Assembly: GCA_936432065.2 (NCBI GenBank)
Contig: OW386292.2
Span: 16,584,918 to 16,648,917, forward strand
Direction: 5' to 3'
Source of the DNA: Rutpela maculata
Taxonomy: Eukaryota; Arthropoda; Insecta; Coleoptera; Cerambycidae
Length of the DNA stretch: 64,000 nt
A model generated the notes under the pieces. It saw nothing but the letters and a program-made list of their open reading frames with translations, had not been told where the DNA came from and made no database searches. Numbering within the stretch: position 1 is the stretch's first letter; every line of letters begins with the position of its first letter. Positions 14,101 to 26,100 of this stretch are shown here, piece after piece. The translations under genes and the position numbers were made by a program.

Positions 14101-17100
14101 TGTTAACTAGTGTCGTTTTGTTTTCTGGTATTGTTAATTATGCTCCACATTGTTTTAGACTTGTTTTTGGATTTTGTAATTAGGTTTTCATGAGATTCCT
14201 TTTTAGAGGCTTCAATAGCCTTTTTGTATTTATCTCTATATACATATTTTTTTTCAATTACATTTGAGGGACTAGGATTTTGTTTACAGACATCAGACAG
14301 GAAATGTAAGTGTTCCCGCATGTGTCTTAAGTTGTTGTTGATAAACGAGTTCAAGAAATTAGGAAAGGAAAGACGGATATACCACTACAATGCACACATT
14401 TCATGAGATCTTCGTATTGTGCAGTTAGAAGCGATAGGTACCGATGCCCTGCGTTGATGCACGACAAGGTGATAAAAATAAAATTTGTGGAACATGCTGG
14501 GGACATATTCACTTTCTTTTGCTAATTTCTCCGTTTTCTTTCTTGTATTCGTTTATCCCAGGATATATTACAAAACTACATTTGCCAAATCGGTACGTTA
14601 CAACTTACAGTGATATGGTTGATTAGTGATAAGTTGCTAAAACTAAATACATTGAAATCAAAATTTGTTTTCAGTTCATGATAAAGTTGATTTAGATTAA
14701 TGAACTATACATCAGGATATATCCAGCAGATTAGGGAACACGCTCAAATTTGAATATACAGTATGTTCACAGTTAGAGTGGATAAGAGAGTAAATTTTTT
14801 TATTTCTTATTTTACGCGGAAAATTTATTCTTCATAAAAAGTTTTGCAACTTGTTAAAAATATGCAAGTTAACATGTCATGTACATGGTGTTCAGAAAAT
14901 TAAAAAATCTGAAAGTTAATAACAGACGTGTTGTATGTACCTGTCACAGCTAATCTTAGTTGCCAGCTATGTCCCATTTGTACGAATGCGTCGATGGCAT
15001 CTTCCAAGCGATCACCAGGGTTCTGCGTTGCTGGAGGACCTGCACGGATAAAGTAGAATGGGATCTGCAAAAATGCCAGCACCAGAAATCCAAATAAACC
15101 TGAAATTTTTTTTATTAGATATGTTTAATGTCCAAATACTGCTAAATTTAAAAGTCAGATACCCCGATTGCCAAAAATTCGTAGACTTCAAAATGTAGTA
15201 TGTGATTCAAGAATGAAAAACAAAATACATTAGGTATTTACCTTCCCATCCGACTGCCTGCAACGGTGGTATATCTTGCCCAGTGACGAATTTTTCCTCG
15301 ACCACCATCTGAATAGACTGAATGATCTGGGCGATAATTATCAGCATGTCACCTAAAAATACAAATGTTGAAGAGAATGATAGTTTTAATTTGCAAAATA
15401 TTGAAAATATAACTACATATTTCAAATAACACAGGTACACGGAAAAAAAAGTCGTCATGTCATGTAATTTGTTCTATGAGCTGATTCGTAAAATGTGTTA
15501 ACTGATTGGGTAGTTCTTGATAGAACATGAATGCTAAATCTTTCCAGTAAGTATGGACAGAAAATATTCGAATTTATTATGTTATACAACAGTTTAAGAT
15601 CTCTATGTTTCCGACGAACTTCTAGAGATTTGATATGAAGATCATTTTCCAGACTTGCATAATCAAGAATTATATTTGATTTAAAAGTGATATAGCACAA
15701 GAATTTATTTTGAATTTGTTCTAGTTTCTGGATGTGGACTCCAAACACATGAAGCGTATTCTAAATGCGGCCTTACAAGTGAACAGTATAGTAACTTAAT
15801 GGAAGCAATATCAGTAAAGTCGCAAGAAGTTTGTTTAATGAAACCCAACCTTTTCAATGATTTAGTAATAGTTTCAGAAGTATCTAACGTTAGAGTTAAT
15901 GATGGGTCTATTACACCCAGATTTTTGATAACAGAAATATTATTAGAGGCATGTTATTAATGTAGTACACATTGGAATGCATCCCTGTTACGATAGAAAC
16001 ACATATCTTGACATTTATTTGCATTAAGTTCCATACCATTATGGTACCACCATAAAAAACTAAATCAGATCTGTTTGTAATCCACTGCAGTCTTTAGTAG
16101 TGGTTATTTTAGAAAACAATTTAAAATCAGCGGCAAATAAGAGGAAACTACCATTAGTAAAACACTGATGGATGTCATTGATGAAGATATTAAAGAGTAA
16201 GGGTCCCAAATGAGAGCTTTGTGGTACACCTGGCATGACTTGAATTTCTGAAATTGTTAACTCCTACGATAGCTTTCATAATGGTCTAGTCTGGCGGACG
16301 ACTCTCTTTTTTTTCGTGGGTTCGTGTAATGAATGAAATTGGAAATGACAATATTACATTTACATTTGTTTTCGTTAATGTGTACTTACCGGTTATGATA
16401 TCATTCCTCCCATGATTGTCCTTGCTGGGGTCTTTTGATATAAAATCAGCAACGCCAACAACGGCAAGACCCAGAACCACAAAAAATATTCCGGTCCACT
16501 CCCTGTTCTTTAGGGTTCTATTTAGGAAACCGACACTGAGTAGACCGACAAAAACTATCACAGAACCTACAAAAGAGTGCAATGAACGTTATCCTTGTTT
16601 GCATTTGTGAGAGACTATTAACACTTATTTACTTGGTTTTTAGGTTTCCTAAACCTTTTTTTTTTTTAATAGCACCTCAAATATTTAAATATAACTACAA
16701 ACCTCTGAACATCTGGAAACTGGAGGCAGAAGTCAAATTTAAACCAATGTACATAATCGAAGTGGCTGTCATATCACACATGGCGGGTATAAACAGAATT
16801 AGAGGCCTGAAATTTCTGTTTCCTTTCGTCAACTCGTTGACATCTTCTGTACCATCCTGGAAAAAAACACTTTCTTATTGTATAACGAAACAGTCGCTGG
16901 TTAAGTATGTGGATTTGGGCTATTAGACCGTGGTATAGTGACAGATTTTTTAAACGTTTGGTTCCTATCTGGCCTTTTGGGAGCCTTTTGTGCCTGATTT
17001 GTACTAACCATTTTCGTGTTTATCAAACGGTTATCCAGGGCCCCTCAGCAGAAAACCGAAAAGAAAATTCCATGAAAATGAGCAATTTCAAACGTTTTGT

Positions 17101-20100
17101 TCCTATCTGGCGTCAAGTTAGACTTACGTTTTAAAGAAAAATATCCGACGGAAGCTTATCGCCAGACAAATTACGTGGGCCGGAAGGCCCGAAATTTCAA
17201 TCCGAAGTTGTAATAATAATGGTCAAAATCAAACGATTTCGTTCTTATCTGGGAATTGTATATATAGGTAAATAGATTAAAATTATCACGATATAACAAA
17301 CGCGAGACAAATTCCGAGGGCCCAACAGTGAAAAAATTATTGTTCAAGTTGTCAACTATTCCGCAAAAATCAAACGATTGGTTCTCATGTGAAATGATTT
17401 TTTTTGTAAAAATTAACTAAAACGAAAATGTATTGTATCATTCAGAGACATTTTTAGTGGGCCAAACATATTTTAAATCTTAAAAGAAATGCACGAAAAA
17501 TAGCCATTTTTTCAAACGATTTATTCCTGTCTAGCATTTGGATTTTAAAGAGATATGGTAATAAATAAACCATATTTCAAGTCCCAGACAAAAAGCGTGG
17601 GCCAAACATATTTTAAATCTTAAAAGAAGTGCACGAAAAAAAAAACATTTTTTCAAAAGATTTATTCCTGTCTGGCATTTGGATTTTAAAAAGATATGGT
17701 AATAAATAAACCATATTTCAAGTCCCAGACAAGAAGCGTGGGCTAAACATATTTTAAATCTTAAAAGAAGTGCACGAAAAAAGCCATTTTTTCATATGAT
17801 TTATTCCTGTCTGGCATTTGGATTTTAAAAAGATATGGTAATAAATAAACCATATTTCAAGTCCCAGACAAAAAGCTTGGGCCCAGCCGTAGATATGTTG
17901 AGTGAAAGTATCGGAAAATCAAAAAACAGTCTTGTAAAAATCTATGCATTTTCAAACGATTCACACTCGTCTGGCATTTCATTAGCTTGTCATTGTAAAA
18001 GAGTATTATACAAATTTAAACAAACTTGTTTCGCGTCACTACTTAAATGCTGCAAGCGCGGATTTATGGGGGGTAACGGGGTAATTACCCCCAAGTTTAT
18101 AATTTTTTCCCCCCCGCTCATCAATTTTAATTTTCGAGGAAAAACATTTTTGTTATTTTATAAGTTACAACTCTGCACTACACCATATCTGAAACTGAGA
18201 GTCCTCGTAAGTCCGTACCTGTTTCATTCTCCCTTGGTGTAGGTAGTCAACCACACAACAAAAGTGATTTCTTCTCTCATTTTAATGCACGCGACATAAG
18301 ACACGTAAGATGCGATGTGGTAGAAAGACATGTGGTATGCATTGCTTGCAAGCGACGCTGCTTTTTATACTCCCCGCTCGTCCCGGAGTGGTTTTTATTT
18401 ATCGTTTGCTATGGGGAACTTGCCCATTTTTTAAAATTTCATTAAAGTGTTTGTTTATGTATAAAAACACGCCACACGGAATATCAGCTCTTAAATCGCA
18501 GTACTTACTTTGCAATAAATAATTAAAGTTGAAATCCTCGCTACTCCTCACGAAAAGCACTGTGACGTCAGATCGAGAAACTAGTCTCGCGTGGGGTCCC
18601 ACAGATGGTGTACTTTAGCCGAGCGGTACGTCTTCACCCTAATTAATAGACTGGGTGGCGGTTGGCTTTGAGACATCCGCATATTTGATATTTTGCTCTT
18701 TATGTTAGAGAAAAAATAAAAAAGCGTCGGAAAGCTCAATCAATTCTCTTTACATAAGCTGTCTATAAATTTTTCGAAAAAAAACAATAATTATCGAGAT
18801 ATTCGAGGAAATGTAGGAAATTACATGCTTTCCTATAGTGTATGTAAATCTAAAAAAAAATAATTTTTCTCAGAAACATTTGTTTCGAAGGGCCGAGATT
18901 AACGGAGCGTCAAAGTAGTACATGATATTAAGTGAACATCATATATAAGATCGGTTTCAATTAATTACCGATTAATTACGGTGACAAAATGGAGAAATTT
19001 TACCGAAAAAAAAAAAAGTCCCAAATCCCGCCCCCTTCTAATTCCTTCATTTTTGTCGGAATTCAAAAAATTAGAAAGAGTTTTAGCAAATTTTATTCTA
19101 TTTAAATTAGCTAGAGTAGTCTTTTGGCGTAGGAGCCAAGATTAAAAAGTTGCCAACTGTAGAACCTCAAAATTTGTGATATATCTACAGCTGCGCCCCA
19201 GATTTTTATCTGGCACTTGAAATATGGTTTGTTTATTAACATATCTTTTTAAAAAAGCAAATCCCAGACGAGTGTAAATCGTTTGAAAATGCATCGATTT
19301 TTACACGACTGTTTTTTGATTTTTTCGATATTTTCGCTCAACATATCTACGTCTGGGCCCAAGTTTTTTATCTGGGACTAGAAACATGGCTTATTTATTA
19401 ACATATCTTTTTAAAATCCAAATGCCAGACTGGAATAAATCGTTTGAAAAATGGCATTTTTTTCGCGCTTTTCTTTTTGTCTGGCTATCCAGGGGACCCA
19501 GCCAATTCGTCTGGGAATCTTAAATTGAAACTATTTATTGCCTAATATTAACAAAAAAACAAATGCCAAACGAATGTAAATCGTTTGATTTTCACGAAAT
19601 AGTTGACAACTTGAACAATAATTTTTTCACTGTTGGGCCCTCGGAATTTGTCTGGCGTTTGTTATATCGCGGTAATTATAATCTATTTACAAATATATAT
19701 AATTCCCAGATAAGAACCAAATCGTTTGATTTTGACCATTTTTCTTACAACTTCGGGTTGAAATTTCGGGCCTTCCAGCCCATGGAATTTGTCTGGCGAT
19801 AAGCTTCCGTCGGATGTTTTTCTTTAAAACGTAAGTCTAACTTGACGCCAGATAGGAACAAAACGTTTGAAATTGCTCATTTTCATGAAATATTATTTTC
19901 TGTTTTCCGCTAAGGGGCCCTGGATAACCGTTTGATAAACACGAAAATGGTTAGTACAAATCAGGCACAAAAGGCTCCCAAAAGGCCAGATAGGAACCAA
20001 ACGTTTAAAAAAATCTGTCACTATCCCACGGTCTATATTCATTCACATGGATGTTGCTTAAGGCTAGGAATGCTCAATAAAATATATAATAAATCTCTAC

Positions 20101-23100
20101 CTACTCTCTCTATATTACTAATTATTTTTTTTCAAAACTATTGCAGATAATTAAATGAAATTAATAAGAGATGTTTATATAAAATACCTTTTTATATCAC
20201 ATTTTTTACATTCCTATTAGATCATTTAGTGTATTAAAAAAATAATTTAATTTTTGAGGGTGCTGTTTTTATATCAACCCCTTGGGTGATGCCTAAAAAA
20301 AATCTAGAAATAAATGTTTGGTACAAAAGTTACATAACTTTTTTCGTAGAATCAGAATGGTGAGTGCCATTAAAAATTCAAAAGTTAGCGCCACCCCCCC
20401 CCCCCGCTGAACGGACCAACTTTCGTCTGAAACATTTTTTGCTAGTGTTCCGTCCTGAGAAGATATTACTGTGGATTAATTAAAATGGCCTAACCATATT
20501 GTCTAATAAAATCAGTATTTCTTAAGGTACTTGTATACTGATAAGTGCGAATCTAGCGGTGGATTTAATAAATTAAAACGTGAAAAGATTTGGCAACACT
20601 GTATTCAGTAGAACAATGATGTCTCAAGGTTCCACGTGTAGAGGTATGCAGCATTGAAGATCCACAAGTAAAACATATTTGAATCGCGAACTGTCCATTG
20701 AAATTTTTTTTTTTTTTTATTATAATAATATTAGTAGAACTGGTAGACAATGAAAAGTTTTTCCAACTCAGATAAGAAGTCTCTCAGAGTAGACGATATT
20801 CTTAAGTATATTGATGATAATCATAAGGTTCATAAGGGCTAGAATTGTATCCCCAGTCGTTTTTTATCAGTCCTGAAAGGGTTAAATAATAATAATAAAA
20901 CATTTTAAAAAAGTGCCCTAAAAAACAAATTAAGAATTAAAAAAGGTATTAGAAGTAATAAATCCGATTCTAACCTTTCTACCAAATGCCAAGATCATGT
21001 TTGTGAAGAAAATCGCATGATTAACGTAAAAGAGCTTTTTAAAAATCTAAAATGTTTAGAATGCTCATTAATTCTTTCTTTGGAAGACATGAAAAGCGAA
21101 AAACATTGTGGTTTACTTTCAATTTGGAATGCTTTTTTGCAAAAATTGCTTATTCGTGGAAAGTGCATGAAGTAAACGAATATAAACAAAATTCTGCAAC
21201 TCTAAAAACAAATAAAAAATACAACAAAATGATATTTCTACAATTAATTTTATACTTTTAAGAAATTTAAATATTCGCACTACCTTCTTAATATGGGCAG
21301 TTCTACAAAGCATGGTCGATTTCACATTGACAATGTTAAAAAATAAAATGTCAGGAATCTATTGATGGCATACATTTTTTAAATGGTTAAAGTGTCTACT
21401 TTTCAGGTATGCCTTGTGGCACCAGCTTTTTTCCCGTGACTAAAATGTTACAGCTGTTTTTTGTTAGTGAAACGTACAACAAAACACACGACCGTCACAT
21501 TTATATTTGTGCTGTGTATTAATATAAATATGCTAAATGGATTATGAAAAAGTTGATTCTTTGAAGTGAAAAATATGTCCTACAAGATATTAGAGAAAAT
21601 TTTGGTCATAATAATACCCATGAATAAAATAAAAAGTGATATAACTGGAAGTATCTGTTTCTTTCTTATTTGAGCCTAATACTTTCGAAATTCAGTTAAC
21701 TGTATTGACTCAAATTACCTTTTTGTGTCTAAATTTTGTTACCGATAACCAGTTTTGTTCATAATTTAAAGGACAATGGTCCTAACGAGATAAATAATAT
21801 TTATGACACCATTGTGAATGAGGTACTGTGAGTTACGAGTGATGGTCGTGAGTGGCATGAGATGGTAGTGAGATTCGTAAAACGGTCATGTAATTGCTGG
21901 CTGAGGTTGTGCCAAATTTTTGAAAATAAAAATAATATTTGAGGGTCAGATCATATGTATTTTGGCTAGTAGGAACCAAATATGAAAAAATATACCAGTT
22001 GTCCCATTTAAAAAATTTGATTTTCACGTCATTTGCCTCGAAACCGGAAGTCAGAAGTTGGTTTATTACATCATATAAATGGAAATTTCATCCCATATCA
22101 CTACACCAAATTTGAAAAAAAATCATTCAACCATTCAAAAGTTACAAGAGTGAAGGAGAGTAACGCCAATGAAATTTCTCATGACCGTCACTAGAATCTC
22201 AAGACCACCACACTCAAATTTATGCCATGTGACGGTCGTGAGGGCCGCTAGACAAAAATGACTAGACAAAAATGACTAAGAATTATATTCACCCTAAGTT
22301 ATTATTAAAGTAAGGTTAGGACACCTCAAAATAAAAACGTATTTGGATATTAATAAGTTGATAAATGCTAAAATACACAACGTGACGGTCATGAAAGGGA
22401 GCACAGGGCCATATATTAGACTTACCATATAAATTACTGGAAATTCAAAATGTTTTGGGAAACAACACTTGGTTATTGTATCTCACATGATTTCATAACG
22501 AAAACTAAATTCCGATGTGTTTCTGAGTCGCTGGTAGTCCCAGCATTCAACTTATTAACTAATAATGAGCGCTGTGACGGTCGTGAGTATTAACCAAGTT
22601 ACGCGACTTTAATAGTTTATATATTAAATCCTAGACTTTACTTAAAACATGAAAGTTGTATCTTGCCAACAAATTTTGGATATTTTGTAATAATTATAGC
22701 AGAGATGGACACTAACCATTTCTCTGGTACCTAACCAAATTTCAGCCAAAACAAGTGTCAATCTGTATGGAGTTACGCGTGACGGTCTTGAGTTTTAGGA
22801 GTAAAAACAGCCAATATTTTATTTTTGTCGTAATTTAGCTAAAGTTTTTTATTATAACAAGGTGCAGTAAGACTCATCTAAGCGAATATTGGACACGGGT
22901 TGTAGCTTGAACCAATTTTTGATCAATAAGTCACTAATATCATGAATCGACCATGCTTTGTAGAACTGTCCATATGCAGCATTACAAATTTATTCCAACA
23001 GCTGCTTTATTTATACATAACAAATTTATGAAAACTTCTAATAACTTTTATACTAGACGGACGATTTTTAACAGTGTTAATAAGAAACTACTTAATGTTA

Positions 23101-26100
23101 TGCTAGTTTTTGAAGCATCTAAAAAACTGTGGTATTAAGAGTGAAAATTAATTTAGCCTAGCTTGCATCCGAGCTCTACTATGTCAAGTAAGAGAGCTCT
23201 ACTATGTCAAACTTACAGAAAGGATTACTCCGAAACTAAACGGACGATTTTATTTTTATTGAAAATTCAAATGTAAAATCACTTTATTTATATTTAAAAC
23301 TGTAAAAAAAAGTTCATTTTAGTATACAAGTACCTTAAGCAAAAAAAAATAATAATTGAGAGCCAAGCTAAAAGTAGTAGTATATTCTTTCGATTATTAG
23401 CTTCCAAATGAGTACGAATTAAGTGGTCTATGTCTTCGCATTTAATTTTCTTTTCGTGCCTGTGCCGGTGTGTTTATATTTTTAAGCATCTGCTACTTGA
23501 GAAATTAATTCGTTATGGTATAAGAGGTTTGCCCCGATCTCTTTTCACGTCCTATTTAACAAATAGGAAGCTATTTGTCAGTGTTAATAATGTTAACTCA
23601 GATTTAAGTGATGTTAAACACGGCGTGCCTCAAGGATCTGTACTGGGGCCTATCCTATTCATATTATTTATCAACGATATTTGTCAATTTCTTAAGCCTT
23701 ATAATTGTGTTCTCTTTGCAGACGATACAACATTGATTGCTTCAAATAAGGATTGTACTTCTCTTAGTAATAACTTACAGCAAATTGAGGAAATTGCTGA
23801 CAAATGGTTTACTACAAATAAACTAAAATTAAACAGTAATAAATCACAGAAACTTGTTGTATCGTCTAATCACAGCTTCACACATGGAGAAAACGTTAAG
23901 CTGTTAGGCGTTACAATAGATGATAAACTGAATTGGTGTGGTCATGTTGACGTTCTAGGCAAATCACTTCCGAGTATAATTTTTTTATTACGCCAGTTGA
24001 GGTTAGTATTGGGTGTTAACACACTACTTTCAACATATTTTGCACTATTTCATTCTCGCATTTCATATGCAGTAATCTTATGGGGAAATTCAAGTAATGC
24101 CATAAAAATATTTCAGCTCCAAAAAAGAGCGGTTAGAACAATTGCTGGAATTAATAACAATAGCGAACACTGTCAGCCACTATTCTTAAGATTTGGCATA
24201 ATGCCTTTACCATCTTTATATATATATATATATTTTTTTCCCTTATCGAAATACATAAAAACATTAGTAGTTTTGATACTCCTTCTGATATCCACAGTTA
24301 CAGAACAAGATCTGCAGATTTACTAAGAAACCCTCGTTTTAGGTTAAAAAAATCAGAAAACAATTCACTAAACCTTAATCTGTATAATAAACTACCACCT
24401 GAAGTTAAATTACTAAATTTAAACCCCTTTAAAAACGCTGTTAAAAAAATTATACTGAAACACTGTTTTTATTTAGTTGATGATTATTTGAAGTCATCAC
24501 TTTAATAAATATTAATTTATAAGTATCTACAGTCAAGCATTTTATATTGATGTGGAGGAGACTTAGTATTACAGACTTTTATTATTATTATTATTTACTA
24601 CTTATTACTTTTTTCTTACTTATTACTATATGATAATCAATGTACTGTAAGATAGCTTTTGTTTTATACCGTACTGATTACAAAATCTGTGATATTTACC
24701 CTTTTTCTTTTTTTGTTATTATTGTTTTTGTCTAGTTGACTTGCTACAAATGTACAAACATGTATATAATGTGGTTAAATAAACGCTATCTATCTATCTA
24801 TAAGGAATTTGATAATTGGAGAAATCTCAAAATGTTCATAAATTCTTGTTTTTAATAGTTTTTCAAATAACTTTGCTACTATGCTAAGCCTAAAGTTTTG
24901 TATTAACGTATTCTTAACTTATCGACTTCTTATAGGTCAACTTTCTGTTTTTACTATGTATATTTATTTGTACTTGATGTATTTACAGGACGTACTGTAA
25001 TATATTTTTTCTTCAAGCGTATTAAAATGTTTAAATTATGTCACCAAAAACAGAAGTAGAAGTAGGACATTGTTTTACTAGTAACAAAATGTTAGTACCG
25101 AACACCACCGTAGTGGACATTGTTTTACTAGTAACATAATGTTAGTTCCGAAAGCGCCACCGCAGTGGGTATTGTTTTACTAGTAACATAATGTTAATAC
25201 CGAAAGCCACCGGTGGCGCGCTATCCACTAGCCACTTGTCATATTGTGTCAACATGTAAGACTGTAGTTTGAACATTTGTACATTTATGATAAATAAATG
25301 AATTTTTGCATTTTAATACGCTTGAAGAAAAAATAGTATATATTACAAGGAGTAGAACGCCTTTTTTTGTGTTTCGCCCAGTTTGCGGCTTCGGCTTCGC
25401 CTCAGCCGCAAATCCTGGGCTGAACACAAAAAAAGAGTGCGTTCTACTCCTAGTAATATAATGTACTATTGTTATTGTTTAATTATTGATTTTATTTCTT
25501 TTGTGAGATATAATAAAATGCAGTTTTTCAAATTTTTTTCCACAATAAAAATCAATAGTGCCCAACAATTATCTTATGTGAAATTTCTGTTCGTTACCTT
25601 AATTTGTTCTCTCTATTTATTTTTGAAAAATGTTACGCTCGAATTTTACTTCTAAGTTAAATATATAACGAAATTAACCCCTCCACTACTATATTTCAGC
25701 ATTTATAAAAATTCGTCAACCGAATTATTTCATTAAAAATTAAAACGAAGTAAAATCAATTATTACGTACGTAGTATAACGGTATTTTGACACGCGATCC
25801 TTTTGTCGACAAAAAATGAAAATGATAATTCTATTGGTATTTTAAAATGTGTATCTGTGAAATGAAAAACTTCTCTGAGATTTTTAAACATAAATTGCAT
25901 TCCTTCTAGGATGATTTTTGGCCATCAGCCACAAGGCTGTTGAATGCAACCATCATATATTTAAAATTTGCCACTTACCGATCTTCGACTATATATTTTA
26001 TATAAAATTTTAAAAGCAATAAGACAACACAACTCTCCCAAGAACATGGAACTAGCTTGGAAGAACGGGTGGTCAAAATTCTTGAGTTCTCCATCTCTTC

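Larger units (their letters stand above)
12050..14354 (-). pseudogene. 5'-truncated LINE (Jockey-like) with (CTAAA)n tail, interrupted
   Basis: Reading down the minus strand, 14354-14103 has KKAIEASKKESHENLITKSK. Next come NNLKNKPGKDFMGINIELI, a decayed VIPIFKKGER, LPISILSVFSKIFEKCIANR, FCDLSKAFDCVFHDLLLDKL, SYLTNRKQFVSI and IGVPQG-VLGPLLFLIFIN. The 3' end is AATAAACTAAACTAAACTAA at about 12056-12080. The frame is broken by a 182-bp TIR element at 13403-13584 and by a hairpin at 12579-12711. It lies in SLC35F6 intron 6, same strand as the gene. Confidence 0.85.
20526..23334. mobile_element. 2.8-kb TTAA-flanked DNA transposon, non-autonomous
   Basis: The ends read TTAA|GGTACTTGTATACT at 20522 and AGTATACAAGTACC|TTAA at 23338, a perfect 14-bp terminal inverted repeat with a TTAA duplication of the piggyBac/Kolobok type. 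A second inverted pair lies inside: CAGTTCTACAAAGCATGGTCGATT at about 21299 and its reverse complement at about 22947. The interior holds a decayed protein relic (20751-21175) and a dispersed 14-bp motif array (21486-22790). No intact transposase is present. It lies in SLC35F6 intron 2. Confidence 0.7.

Noticed and set aside
23430..24326. 298-codon open frame as a possible host gene
   Set aside because: GVPQGSVLGP and FADD motifs, 5' truncation and a (CTAT)n tail show it is a LINE reverse-transcriptase fragment.
25062..25215. Three regularly spaced repeats as a CRISPR-like array
   Set aside because: The units are contiguous ~62-bp tandem copies without unique spacers, in an insect intron.
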